NCBI RefSeq assembly: GCF_017873565.1
Contig: NZ_JAGGKH010000028.1
Coordinates: 1-47,506 of the forward strand
DNA: 47,506 bases
Direction: 5' to 3'
DNA from: Lederbergia galactosidilytica
GTDB taxonomy: Bacteria; Bacillota; Bacilli; Bacillales; Bacillaceae_C
Both the position numbers and the translations under genes were made by a program. Each line of letters begins with the position of its first letter. Positions within the stretch are counted from its first letter, which is position 1. Of this stretch, positions 16,601 to 23,998 are shown piece by piece. Below the pieces are notes generated by a model, which had not been told where the DNA came from, searched no databases, and saw only the letters and a list, made by a program, of their open reading frames with translations.

Positions 16601-17758
16601 GGCGAAAACATCGGCTAATGTATCGATTTCTTGAGCACCGCCACCCATGGCAGCAACAGCATTAGCAATTGCTTCCATAACTGGTTCTGTCTCTTCTGCA
16701 GCCATACCAAATGAAACTAATTTACGGTTGGCACTCACTAAATCTGGAAACGCAAATGGAGTCGTTTTGGCAAAGTCCATGATGCGGTCCATATGCTCTT
16801 CTGCTGCTTCAGCACTTCCCAATAAAACAGAAAAGGCTTGTTTTGCTTCTTCCTTGAAGGCTTTATACTCCACACCTGTTTTAACAAGAGCACCTGCAAG
16901 GCCAACTACGGGGGCAGTAACTTTTAAGGACAGATCCTTCCCAATGTCGGACATATCACTGCCAACATCTTTAAGCCTTTTACCAAGGTCTTGAAGTGAT
17001 TTAGATGTTTTCGCAAGCTTGCTGACTTGTTGGTCTAGCGCTTTACTCGTTGATGCAATTTCATTCGCCAATCGTTGTTCTGCTGTTTGAGCTTCTAAAA
17101 GCTGTAATTCATATCTTTCAACTTCAACTGAATTCTCACCATATTGTTGCTTGGCAAGTTCTAGCTGTTCTTCGTAATTTTCTACTTTATCCTTGGCCAC
17201 ATCATGTATATCATTCAGATGGGCCATTTTAAGGGCTAATTTTTCACTTTCGTCAGCACTGTCACCAAGCTTTTCTTTTTGCAATTCGTATTCAGCATTG
17301 AGTAACTGTGTTTGGGAATCTAGTCGCTCTGATTGAGATTCAAGTAGATTCATTGCTTGTTCAGCTTTTCGCGACTCCTCAGCCTGATCCGTTAGCCCTT
17401 CATTGACTTGTTCGAGTGCTTTTTCTAAAGCAAGTTCAGCGCGTTCTGATTTCATGAGCTGATTGTGTTTAGCCGCCAATTGTCCTGTTGTGGTCTTTGA
17501 ACTTTTCGCCATGGCGTCATACTCTGTTCTTAATTGTTCAGTTCGCTTTTTACCAGCTTCCAATTGTATTTCGAGCTTTTTCTTTTCTGCAGCTAATTTT
17601 TGTGTGGCGGTAGCATCTTGCCCCATGGCTGCTATATGCGTTTTGTATTCCGATGCTGCAGCATTCATAATGGCGTTGATGTCTCTTATTGTCTTTGCAT
17701 ATTCAACCTGGCCGTCCATCTTAAAATTAAGGACGACATTTTTTTCTTTATCCGCCAA
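13610..17758 (-). CDS. tail tape-measure protein, 1382 aa
   Basis: It sets tail length and crosses the membrane at DNA entry. Residues 1-270 are coiled coil (EAGKKRTEQLRTEYDAMAKS). About 290-480 is a TMP core (FGMAAEETEPVMEAIANA, SGGKITGEELNRFSDQGVNA). Hydrophobic helices lie at about 555-645. Trp-rich helical repeats (IWDYLKETAMSIWDGVVDGW) and a 132-residue tandem duplication follow. TTG start with GAGGTGA. The very long antisense ORFs on the plus strand are shadows of its repetitive helices. Confidence 0.93.
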   Translation of the reverse strand: MADKEKNVVLNFKMDGQVEYAKTIRDINAIMNAAASEYKTHIAAMGQDATATQKLAAEKKKLEIQLEAGKKRTEQLRTEYDAMAKSSKTTTGQLAAKHNQLMKSERAELALEKALEQVNEGLTDQAEESRKAEQAMNLLESQSERLDSQTQLLNAEYELQKEKLGDSADESEKLALKMAHLNDIHDVAKDKVENYEEQLELAKQQYGENSVEVERYELQLLEAQTAEQRLANEIASTSKALDQQVSKLAKTSKSLQDLGKRLKDVGSDMSDIGKDLSLKVTAPVVGLAGALVKTGVEYKAFKEEAKQAFSVLLGSAEAAEEHMDRIMDFAKTTPFAFPDLVSANRKLVSFGMAAEETEPVMEAIANAVAAMGGGAQEIDTLADVFAKIESGGKITGEELNRFSDQGVNALAILANQAGVSMEEMRKKISDGAVDSETAINGLVDGIMNGTEGVAGETAKLGGSLDALSGTWKGAIDSMKGAWRRAGDAIVSDDMFSKMTESVGKLTEIINKLPEILGPVANTLGTMMMGLIDHISVLADWFLNLDPVFQQMVVKLALVVVAAGPFLLILGKAITVVGGLISSFGTIIGFVPKIVTGIKAIGSAMMFLATNPIGLIITAIAALIAIGILVWKNWDTIKEKAIQIWGYISDFFKDTWEAIKESAVAIWDYLKETAMSIWDGVVDGWNSAIESLKDAWESVKQFFIDLWHGITDPAINLWNAVIAGWKTAIGFLMDTFSPMFEFFSGLWEPIADTAMNVWGNVAEFLSNLWENIKTIASSAWTIIKNVILGPILLLINLVTGDMDEFKSNLSAIWENISESAGKIWGALKDIVLSYIDTLIKNAKALWEGFSDIIVGYWEAIKDTGANIWNAIVDFIFNIFGSIEEKVTNAMDSILQTIGDVWNWIYDAWENALGLIMDSSSGRFQEVLDSIDTIMQEIWVVIDNVWHFIKETFLNGLAFVKALLTGDFAVMKDLMGEQMDLIKETIANVWTAIVNIFSTVLSTIVDFIFDALASIEEKFTQGMEFIRNILAIGLGYVEELWKSVLAFLVGDTGEKFEAISEKITEIMDTIWDVIETIWNFVKETFLNGTAFLKALVSGDFAVMKDLISEQMTLIKNTISQIWQNVKQLFTDVLSGIWALVKLQFGRMKDFITSTWSNIKTFLATTLVNIVSGIKQKFQDIKDSIKTKMEDSKQSIVDIWDKVMTFFKEIDLKQLGKDIIQGLINGIVSKVTDVTNAVKNVTDAITGKLKSILQIASPSKLTKRFGRWFTEGLGIGIEDETDYAVKKTEGVGSAISNAMQGSLDFSVPEFELGGVVTQPSNFGTYGNNYSTSTTEYNTIDMRGVFEGAVLTIRENADIDKLVDVMTVKLNQKIKLDARRNGVVMP
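14390..15000 (-). repeat. tandem duplication inside the tape-measure gene
   Basis: Two related segments encode FVKETFLNGTAFLKALVSGD / FAVMKDL (about 14440-14530) and FIKETFLNGLAFVKALLTGD / FAVMKDL (about 14836-14926), about 396 bp (132 residues) apart, with related flanks. This is the kind of in-frame duplication that lengthens phage tails. Confidence 0.7.
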
Positions 17759-17775
17759 TCACCTCACATCCTCTT

Positions 17776-18371
17776 TTATAGAAATGGCGTATTGTCCAAG
17801 AAATGGATTTCTTTTTCGGTCTTTAATGCATCGGGGTTGTTTGCTTTTAAATGCATGATGTATTGTTTAAGCCAATGGGCAGGAGTAACATTCCAAAACA
17901 TTTCTAAATCCCACCCCAGCAATGTGTTCCCGACATAAAAATAAAAGTCCCAATCCAGATCTTCGGATTGAGACTCATTGACTAGCTTTTTTTTTCAGTT
18001 TTTATCTTTTTAGCATCTTCTGCTTGAAAGATTTGGTTTTGGAAGATTCCCAATACCACTTGGAAAACTCCTGGTAAATCATCTATAGATATTGCTCCCT
18101 CAAGTTCGTGCACTGTACAATCAGTACCACCTGAGCGAACCATCGCATAGATTAAAGCTTTCATCAGCTTAAATTCATTTTTACCGAGTGTTACCCTTCC
18201 TTTTTTCATCATGGCGTTCAAATCTTTTTCAAACACATAATACGGTTTCCCATAAGCTTGTTCCAAATATGGGAAGCTTTCAAACGTAAAAATAACAGGG
18301 ATTTCCACTCCCTGTATCTTGATGGTATTTCTATTTATATTTACATTTACTAAATCTTTTAATTTAGCCAT
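17776..18371 (-). CDS. tail assembly chaperone gpGT, made by -1 frameshift
   Basis: The gpG frame ends KTEKKS then TAG. A -1 shift on the nine-A run just before the stop continues as KLVNESQSEDLDWDFYFYVG, NTLLGWDLEMFWNVTPAHWL, ending IHFLDNTPFL and TAA at 17776. The T part (DWDFY, W..TP..W) is typical of siphovirus gpGT. Both forms bind the tape measure during tail assembly. The combined length is about 200 residues. Confidence 0.85.
17982..17998 (-). promoter_or_regulatory. -1 slippery site, nine A residues before TAG
   Basis: The minus-strand sequence is GAAAAAAAAAGCTAG. The nine-A run allows P- and A-site tRNA-Lys to slip back one base, into the T frame open to 17776. No downstream pseudoknot was tested. 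Confidence 0.8.
17982..18371 (-). CDS. tail assembly chaperone gpG, 129 aa
   Basis: This is the unshifted product, beginning MAKLKDLVNVNINRNTIKIQ. The family core FTFESFPYLEQAYGKP, a helical middle and VVLGIFQNQIFQAEDAKK are visible. It lies between the tail tube protein and tape measure, the universal position, with AGGAGCTGG before the ATG. Confidence 0.88.
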   Translation of the reverse strand: MAKLKDLVNVNINRNTIKIQGVEIPVIFTFESFPYLEQAYGKPYYVFEKDLNAMMKKGRVTLGKNEFKLMKALIYAMVRSGGTDCTVHELEGAISIDDLPGVFQVVLGIFQNQIFQAEDAKKIKTEKKS

Positions 18372-18400
18372 TTTTCCAGCTCCTTTTTAATTAGCCCTGT

Positions 18401-18473
18401 TTAGTCCCAAGTTAATGTTGCATTTTCATCAGTGATATTACTGGCAACTAAATTTACGGGCTTGTTAGGGTGT
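18401..18473 (-). other. +1 frameshift extension of the major tail protein (half FN3)
   Basis: The tail gene ends ACA CCC TAA. A +1 slip of tRNA-Pro from CCC to CCT reads on in frame for 22 codons from PNKPVNLVASN to NATLTWD, then TAA at 18401. The peptide matches strands A and B of an FN3 domain and stops right after the conserved Trp. SPP1 makes gp17.1* by a comparable frameshift that adds a whole FN3 domain; here only the first two strands follow. Confidence 0.7.
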
Positions 18474-19103
18474 AGATCCTTCTTCTGGTGCGGTTAGCAG
18501 ATCAAGTTGTGATTCATCAGCGATTACTTGTTTCATGAATTGTTCTGCAGTAATTCCAAGGGCACTATCACGCACCTCCGAAAAATCAGCTACAGTAACG
18601 TTGTTATAAAGCAATGGTGTAGCATTGAATGTTGCAGATACATCAGGTACTTCTGATTCCTCTGTTGATGTTGCAAAAGTTTCTTCTGCAGGTGTCTTTT
18701 GTACCCTTGGATACCAACGAGCAATCCGAGAACCATCAGATAGTTTTGCAGTGAATCCCATCGCAAACATTGGGTATTCTTTTACATCGGCCGTTTCAAA
18801 AGAAACTCCTTTTTCCGGTGTAACACCGTCAATTTTATCTTTGACTTCCTGTGGCAATGCAACATGAGTTAAATTCAAAGTAAAGTTAGAATTTTTACTC
18901 GCATTTACAAACATTTTTCCTGATGCCCACTTTGTGACGGTAGTAATGTTCCCTGCAATCCCTAACTCTGTAATATTGTCCATTTGGTAAATATCCGGAT
19001 CATATGTTGGAATGGCATCACGACTGTCTTTTCCATCAGTCATAAAAGCCATATAAAGTGATTCGATAGTTACTACGTATAATAATTCTTTGGCTTTTGG
19101 CAT
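18465..19103 (-). CDS. major tail (tube) protein, 212 aa
   Basis: Sequence features are those of siphovirus tube proteins: an early TIESLYMAFMTDGKDSRD, NITELGIAGNITTVTKWASG, FAMGFTAKLSDGSRIARW and a long C-terminal helix. It polymerises around the tape measure. It is followed by gpG/gpGT. The C-terminus ends at a shifty CCC TAA stop, giving a minor extended form (see 18401-18473). Confidence 0.88.
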   Translation of the reverse strand: MPKAKELLYVVTIESLYMAFMTDGKDSRDAIPTYDPDIYQMDNITELGIAGNITTVTKWASGKMFVNASKNSNFTLNLTHVALPQEVKDKIDGVTPEKGVSFETADVKEYPMFAMGFTAKLSDGSRIARWYPRVQKTPAEETFATSTEESEVPDVSATFNATPLLYNNVTVADFSEVRDSALGITAEQFMKQVIADESQLDLLTAPEEGSTP

Positions 19104-19108
19104 TTATA

Positions 19109-19483
19109 TCACTCCATTTTCTTAATTATTTTGTCGGCCATCATATTGGCCACTTTTTCGTTTTCGGCATCCCATGTGTTTTGAACAAAGTGAGCACCTT
19201 TGATACGCCCTCGGCCACCGCGTTTTCTATGACCATGTTCAGCAAGGTGCCAATACCAAGATTCATCATCAAAAATGACTTGAACTTTATCACCTTTAAC
19301 AACTACTTTGAGTGTATCTATTAGGTGCTTCTTATTGCGTGCTGTTCTAGGTATTTTAGGTTTTAATTGTTTGGCAAAATATTCAGCTGCTTCTTCTAAC
19401 ACATCTAGTGTTACTTTCTCGTCCACCTTAAGAAGTGTTTTCATCTCTTTGAGCATATCGGCAAAGCCGTTGTTGTTTTGCAA
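19109..19483 (-). CDS. HK97 gp10-like head-tail joining/tail protein, 124 aa
   Basis: The sequence (LLKVDEKVTLDVLEEAAEYF, KPKIPRTARNKKHLIDTLKV, WYWHLAEHGHRKRGGRGRIK) matches the HK97-gp10 family: helix, KIPR...HLxxxxKV, then the EHG motif. These proteins sit at or near the tail completion site. The order connector, closure, gp10, completion, tube is the standard one, with one extra tiny ORF between. Confidence 0.85.
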   Translation of the reverse strand: MQNNNGFADMLKEMKTLLKVDEKVTLDVLEEAAEYFAKQLKPKIPRTARNKKHLIDTLKVVVKGDKVQVIFDDESWYWHLAEHGHRKRGGRGRIKGAHFVQNTWDAENEKVANMMADKIIKKME

Positions 19484-19487
19484 TGTA

Positions 19488-19634
19488 TCACTCCCAAATG
19501 AAACGCCAATTACGCGAATGTCTCCAAATGTTTTTCAATGATTTATTTCTACCATAGGCCACCCTAAATGTAGCCATTGGAATTCCCAAAACTTTTAATT
19601 TCCAAAACAAATATAAAAATCTTCGTACTCTCAC
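19488..19634 (-). CDS. tiny basic late protein, 48 aa
   Basis: A GTG start overlaps the TGA of the upstream gene (GTGA), suggesting coupling. It fills the otherwise empty gap between two structural genes. The product (MRVRRFLYLFWKLKVLGIPM..., NIWRHSRNWRFIWE) is Trp- and Arg-rich and strongly basic. No family is recognised, and it is below usual annotation cut-offs. Confidence 0.45.
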   Translation of the reverse strand: MRVRRFLYLFWKLKVLGIPMATFRVAYGRNKSLKNIWRHSRNWRFIWE

Positions 19635-19960
19635 TGTACACACCTCACATTGGTAATAAATTGCGTTATGGTATCGTCATTTTCGTCAAAAGGTATGCCG
19701 AAAAACATATCATACGAAACCCCATACTTATTAAAGACTTCTTTTAAAGGCTCATAGTCGCTTTCTGTTCCAGCTGTGATAACAGCAATCTGATAGAGTG
19801 GTAACGACTTAATAACTTTATTAGAGACCCTCTTATGTGTCTCATTGACATATTCATAGACAATGTATGGATATTCGGCCGTAGTAGGTGCACCATCCCG
19901 ATGCACTGGTATACCGGATTCTTTCATGATGTCTCTTAACTGTTGAAGACTAATTTGCAT
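19631..19960 (-). CDS. tail completion/minor structural protein, 109 aa
   Basis: Start at MQISLQQLRDIMKESGIPVH, about 10 bases after GGAGGTG; a longer frame to 20032 is only overlap with the previous gene. YPYIVYEYVNETHKRVSN and the C-terminal DTITQFITNVRCVQ fit the small tail-terminator proteins that cap the tube. Assignment rests on position plus pattern. Confidence 0.7.
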   Translation of the reverse strand: MQISLQQLRDIMKESGIPVHRDGAPTTAEYPYIVYEYVNETHKRVSNKVIKSLPLYQIAVITAGTESDYEPLKEVFNKYGVSYDMFFGIPFDENDDTITQFITNVRCVQ

Positions 19961-20300
19961 AGGAAAGTGACACCTCCATGATCCGATCCTCTTCACGTAC
20001 ATAAGTACGTCCAATGTTGTAAATGCGATCACGTATTTTTATACGATAATCTTTACGGTTGTCCTCAATCTTTCTATCAATACGGACTTCGATTTTCTTA
20101 ACAATTTTATCTGTGTCACGTTCGACAAATGCATTATCAGTAACAGTGACACCAATGTTGTTATATTTAATTTCACGGTCCGGCAGATAATCAATCTTGA
20201 TACGATCATTTTCAGGATCCGTATATTCACCTAGCTTAAGTAGATCAGCAGTCCATTTGAGCTTATTCGTTTGTCTCCTCTGATAAGATCTCCTCGCCAT
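19950..20300 (-). CDS. head closure/head-tail adaptor protein, 116 aa
   Basis: GGAGGTGTTTGACG precedes the chosen ATG (MARRSYQRRQTNKLKWTADL); an upstream ATG overlaps the connector gene. Beta-rich middle (KYNNIGVTVTDNAFVER) and a C-terminal IMEVSLSYAN are typical of phage head-tail adaptors that close the portal after packaging. Confidence 0.75.
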   Translation of the reverse strand: MARRSYQRRQTNKLKWTADLLKLGEYTDPENDRIKIDYLPDREIKYNNIGVTVTDNAFVERDTDKIVKKIEVRIDRKIEDNRKDYRIKIRDRIYNIGRTYVREEDRIMEVSLSYAN

Positions 20301-20541
20301 CGTCAAACACCTCCTGGACAATGAAAGGTGTAATCGCATCTAATGCCTGTTCCAATTCATAATCAGACACACGGTAATCATACATAATGCCAGCAACCAT
20401 AATGACCAGATATTCTGATTGCCCACCAGTAGCTCTTTTTACATATTTTTTTGCTGTTTCAATATAAAAAGGAAGGTTGGACTCATCCATACCTTCCTCC
20501 CAATGAATATGTGATTTTAATTTTGCTGTTAGATCATCCAT
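20263..20541 (-). CDS. head-tail connector (gp6/gp15 type), 92 aa
   Basis: It is all-helical: MDDLTAKLKSHIHWEEGMDE, then IETAKKYVKRATGG and LEQALDAITPFIVQEVFDDG, the pattern of phage gp6-like connectors that bind under the portal. It starts immediately after the split-FN3 ORF and overlaps the closure gene by 38 bp. Confidence 0.8.
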   Translation of the reverse strand: MDDLTAKLKSHIHWEEGMDESNLPFYIETAKKYVKRATGGQSEYLVIMVAGIMYDYRVSDYELEQALDAITPFIVQEVFDDGEEILSEETNE

Positions 20542-20542
20542 A

Positions 20543-20809
20543 TTAATTCCAACCTAAATCAACGGTTGTATCGGTGTTACCAGTGCTAGATAATCCCCCA
20601 GGCTCCTCTGGTGGCTCATGTGGTTCATCTGTAGTCACTGTGACAGTGTTACTTGGTCCAGATTCTCCATGTTCATTTTCTGCAGTCACGTGGTATTCGT
20701 ATGCTGTTGCAGGGATTAAATCACTATCTGTATACGTTTTGCTAGTCAAACCACTAGCAACTTTAGTGCCATCGCGATAAACATTATAAGTAGATGCCAA
20801 TTTCATCAT
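20543..20809 (-). CDS. split-FN3 decoration-like protein, about 88 aa
   Basis: The product begins directly in FN3 strand C (ASTYNVYRDGTKVASGL), continues through strands D-G (PATAYEYHVTAENEHGESGP, SNTVTVTT), then a Pro/Glu linker (DEPHEPPEEP) and a new strand A-B segment that stops after TTVDLGWN. It is therefore a permuted or split FN3: CDEFG followed by AB. The capsid gene just upstream can end in a matching AB segment. RNA near the start reads AGAAAGGATGATGAAATTG; the start may be either ATG or the TTG. A decoration role is inferred. Confidence 0.65.
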   Translation of the reverse strand: MMKLASTYNVYRDGTKVASGLTSKTYTDSDLIPATAYEYHVTAENEHGESGPSNTVTVTTDEPHEPPEEPGGLSSTGNTDTTVDLGWN

Positions 20810-20835
20810 CCTTTCTTTTTATTAAAATACAAGCC

Positions 20836-20905
20836 CTAATCCCAAGTTAATGTGATGGACGTGTCTGTATTTGTCACATTGAAATTTGCGGGCTCGTTAG
20901 GGTGT
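20836..20905 (-). other. +1 frameshift extension of the major capsid protein (half FN3)
   Basis: The capsid gene ends GAT ACA CCC TAA. A +1 slip reads 21 further codons, from PNEPANF through TNTDTS to ITLTWD, and stops at TAG (20836). The ACACCCTAAC shift site and the TTAACTTGGGA end are nearly identical to those of the tail protein. The stop is 26 bp before the ORF that carries the rest of an FN3 domain, in a different frame. Confidence 0.7.
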
Positions 20906-22222
20906 ATCAGGAGTAATTTCATATTTATAAATAGGTGGCTCAAATGGGCTATAGACCAATTGAGCATCTAATAGATTCCAAATTCTAAAACCGACACGGT
21001 TGGTACGTGAGAAAAGTTCAACAAGTTTCTGTACTTCTAGGGATCCAATAACGTCCTGAATACGGAATTGTTTGAAGTCGCCAAAGTAGAACACTGGTAC
21101 CGATGGATCAGCTCCATCAATGGCATCTTCTTCTTCAACTAAATAACCAAGTAATTTATAGTTACATCCTTCAACAGGAGCATCAAGTGGACGTAACAGT
21201 GGGAATCCATCATCAGTTTTCATTTTTTCAATAGCAGTCAATGCTGCAGTGTTTAATACCCACCGTGCTTTTTTACGTATTTCCTTAACTGGTGTGTTTT
21301 TCATTTCAACTAGTGCGTCATATAACGATTGACCAGAAGTCAAATCAACTGTACCAGTTGGAGTGAATTCAATTGCCTTTTTAGACAATGCGCCATCATT
21401 TACATTATCCGTTTCATTACCGTGAGTCATGTACTGAATCTCTTTACGGACGTATGCCTTTTTAAGCTCGTCCATAACAATTTGCTCAATCGGTAAACCA
21501 GTTCGAGCAAGAAGCTTTTTAGTTACGGTCGCCAACGCATCAAATTCTGTTGGTTCAAGTTCGATTACATCGAATTCAATATCCGTTTCAGGCATATCCG
21601 TAGTACGTTCTTCTTTATGCCCTTGCGCTTCTGCTTTCTTAACAAGTACAGGGTATTTGATATTCTCTTTAGTAGTTACACGAGTTCCCAAACGACGTAA
21701 GAAGTTTTCTTCCTGAGCATACGTGATAATTTCTTTTGCCATAAAATCCGGAACGGTAACAGCACCATTTCCACTAACAAGACCTAAAGAACGTGCTTCT
21801 TTATCGTCAATATTCCCAACAATATAATTAGCAAATGCTGAACGGATTTCATTTTCTTTTGTTTTGGTGGATTTATGGCCACGGGTGGAAAGACCTTTGC
21901 CAATAGCGCCTAACACTTTGTCACGCTGTTCTTGGGAAATTCCTTTCTTTCTTTCTTCGTCCTCTTCATCGTCGTCATCCTCGTCTTTGTCGTCCTTATC
22001 GTCATCACCAGAACGATCTTCGCCTTCTCCCTCATCTCCCTCTTCCGGCATATTTGCAAGGGTATCTGCAATGTCTTGCTGTTCTTGCGTTAGATCATCT
22101 ACTTCTGTCTGAACGGATTCCAAATCTTCCTCACGAACTTCATTCTTTTCTAACTTTCCGCGTAACTCTTCCAATCTAGCCTTATTTCGTTTTTGTAGAG
22201 CCAACAATAATTTTCTATTCAT
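20897..22222 (-). CDS. HK97-family major capsid protein, 441 aa
   Basis: Residues 1-115 are a charged, coiled-coil delta/scaffold domain (EEGDEGEGEDRSGDDDKDDK) removed by the protease. The mature capsid starts near residue 135 (NGAVTVPDFMAKEIITYAQE), with TLTSGQSLYDALVEMKNTP and PVFYFGDFKQFRIQDVIGSL characteristic of the HK97 fold. GAGGTG precedes the ATG. It ends at a shifty CCC TAA stop. Confidence 0.95.
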   Translation of the reverse strand: MNRKLLLALQKRNKARLEELRGKLEKNEVREEDLESVQTEVDDLTQEQQDIADTLANMPEEGDEGEGEDRSGDDDKDDKDEDDDDEEDEERKKGISQEQRDKVLGAIGKGLSTRGHKSTKTKENEIRSAFANYIVGNIDDKEARSLGLVSGNGAVTVPDFMAKEIITYAQEENFLRRLGTRVTTKENIKYPVLVKKAEAQGHKEERTTDMPETDIEFDVIELEPTEFDALATVTKKLLARTGLPIEQIVMDELKKAYVRKEIQYMTHGNETDNVNDGALSKKAIEFTPTGTVDLTSGQSLYDALVEMKNTPVKEIRKKARWVLNTAALTAIEKMKTDDGFPLLRPLDAPVEGCNYKLLGYLVEEEDAIDGADPSVPVFYFGDFKQFRIQDVIGSLEVQKLVELFSRTNRVGFRIWNLLDAQLVYSPFEPPIYKYEITPDTP

Positions 22223-22803
22223 TTGAGCACCTCATTTATTTGTTTTATTAATTTAATCCGTCTTTCAACGGTTTTATCAATTTCTTTACTGCGGACAAGA
22301 GCAGCTTCTGTGTCCTCGTATGCAGGTAGGCTTACAATGGACACTTCATATAGTTCAACCTCTTCCAAGGTTCGTAAAGCAGGTTCCTGTGAGTAATCCC
22401 ATCTTTCTTTTCCTTCATCAACAAAAAAACCAAAACTACATTGATCGATGTCACCACGTTCCATACTTTCTGCCAAATCTCTAGCATAAGACGTGTTGGG
22501 TAATTCAATTTCAAAATTTAGACCTTTTTCATCTTCCCTTAATGTCATAGTGTTGGCTTTAGTTCTGCCAATCACTTTATCCCAATCATGATTTACCAGT
22601 GCTCGGATATCGGCATTTTTAGCTGATATGGATCTGTCAAAAGCACCAGGAGAAATAATTTCATCAAAGAAATCACCAATTGATGTGCGACTATTAAAAA
22701 TGGCAGCATAACCATTTATTTTAATTGGTTCATTCTCTTTATTCCTTGTTTGGATGTTGGTGATGTCAACTGTCCTTTTCTCCATCTTTTTGCTGATCGT
22801 CAT
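22219..22803 (-). CDS. HK97-family prohead protease, about 194 aa
   Basis: The serine protease removes the capsid delta domain during maturation. EKRTVDITNIQTRNKENEPI, INGYAAIFN, ISPGAFDRSI, ALVNHDWDKVIGRT (catalytic His in NHD) and SMERGDIDQCSFGFFV (Ser in the SFGF motif) mark the family. The 5' end overlaps the portal gene. ATG at 22803 has a GGGGGTG adjacent; ATG at 22785 (MEKRT) is the other possibility. The longer frame to 23046 is only portal overlap. Confidence 0.9.
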   Translation of the reverse strand: MTISKKMEKRTVDITNIQTRNKENEPIKINGYAAIFNSRTSIGDFFDEIISPGAFDRSISAKNADIRALVNHDWDKVIGRTKANTMTLREDEKGLNFEIELPNTSYARDLAESMERGDIDQCSFGFFVDEGKERWDYSQEPALRTLEEVELYEVSIVSLPAYEDTEAALVRSKEIDKTVERRIKLIKQINEVLK

Positions 22804-23965
22804 CACCCCCTTTAAGTGAATCATCAGTTGCTTTTTTCTCACCAATTTTGGACAAATCATTAGAAATGTAGATTGCTTGTGTTTCAGGTGTATTTTGTTT
22901 CTCAAATCCAAGCATATCGGCAACATTATCCGGGGAAGTGATACCAGTACGAACGATATTGTATCCAATATTCGTTTTGGTACTGTAGGTAACAAAATCA
23001 AGTACATTAATCTTGAATTTAATTCGTTTTTTCGAATTTTGGCCATAAAAAAGAAGACTCAAATGGTCTTCAAAGTTTTTCATTATCGGACGTACCGCCT
23101 TGTTATGGAGATACATCATGGCCTTTTCAAAATCAACTTTGATTAATGCCTGGTACGTGTCCACATTAATACTTAAGAACTTGCCTAAATCCTTTTTATA
23201 GACATTCAAATAGGAAAGTATCTTTTCGTCTTCCACAGGGCTTTTCATGGCTTCAATTTGGTAACCCTTGCCTAACGGAATCATTTTAACGGATCTCGAA
23301 TCATCAATTTGTTCCAACTGGTCTAAAATGGCTTTAATCAATTTAGACTGCGCTCCATTTGCAGGATTAATATGAGCGTCTAATTTAAGCAAGAAGGCGA
23401 GTAAGCCACCCTTAGTGTATTTGTCTGTCAAAACCTTTTCAGCGCTCATAACGCCTTCTAGCGTGTTTCTACCAAGATCTAATAGACCAACACCTTTTAA
23501 ATGGTTCGTACCAATATTTTTAATATGACGAATCATATCAGGTGGAATCTCAACACTACCAATCTTAAAATGCTCAACTAGGTTTTTATACAATTCCGTA
23601 GAGACACCTGCAGCTAAATGAATTTGCTTGTCATTTAACAAAGGAAAAACTTCTCCACGTAATAGATAGGTATTGGTCATCAATTTGATAAACTCTGATT
23701 GTGTCAGGTAGCTGTTAGGATTCTTTAGCGTTTTAATTGCTGGATCATTACGGATTTCGTTGCCATCTTCATCTTCAACTACAATATCTGCCAACATCAT
23801 TTGGTTGGATATATCTTGAAGCAATTCATAAACATCACTTGATTCTAGTATGTTTCCTTCGGTTGCAAAAACAGAAGAAAAACGAACAGAACCACCAATA
23901 CTTTCTTTCATGCGCTTTTCTAAACGATTGTAAACAAAGTTAGAAAACCTCGTTCTAAATCCCAA
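22766..23965 (-). CDS. portal protein, 399 aa
   Basis: The dodecameric portal is the DNA gate of the head. MGFRTRFSNFVYNRLEKRMK, YLTQSEFIKLMTNTYLLRGE, an RHIKNIG segment and the helical IMKNFEDHLSLLFYG are typical of HK97/SPP1-type portals. The C-terminus is acidic (SLKGGDDDQQKDGEKDS). Normally it follows TerL directly; here the SEFIR gene separates them in the opposite orientation. Confidence 0.9.
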   Translation of the reverse strand: MGFRTRFSNFVYNRLEKRMKESIGGSVRFSSVFATEGNILESSDVYELLQDISNQMMLADIVVEDEDGNEIRNDPAIKTLKNPNSYLTQSEFIKLMTNTYLLRGEVFPLLNDKQIHLAAGVSTELYKNLVEHFKIGSVEIPPDMIRHIKNIGTNHLKGVGLLDLGRNTLEGVMSAEKVLTDKYTKGGLLAFLLKLDAHINPANGAQSKLIKAILDQLEQIDDSRSVKMIPLGKGYQIEAMKSPVEDEKILSYLNVYKKDLGKFLSINVDTYQALIKVDFEKAMMYLHNKAVRPIMKNFEDHLSLLFYGQNSKKRIKFKINVLDFVTYSTKTNIGYNIVRTGITSPDNVADMLGFEKQNTPETQAIYISNDLSKIGEKKATDDSLKGGDDDQQKDGEKDS

Positions 23966-23998
23966 TTAATCACCGCCTTTCTAGTATTCTAAAATCTG

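Noticed and set aside
20809-20838. Simple stop-codon readthrough joining the capsid extension to the FN3 ORF
   Set aside because: The small ORF is in a different frame from the +1 extension, so suppression of the TAG alone would not join them.
22804-23046. N-terminal extension of the prohead protease
   Set aside because: It is an out-of-frame reading of the portal gene end and matches nothing in the protease family.
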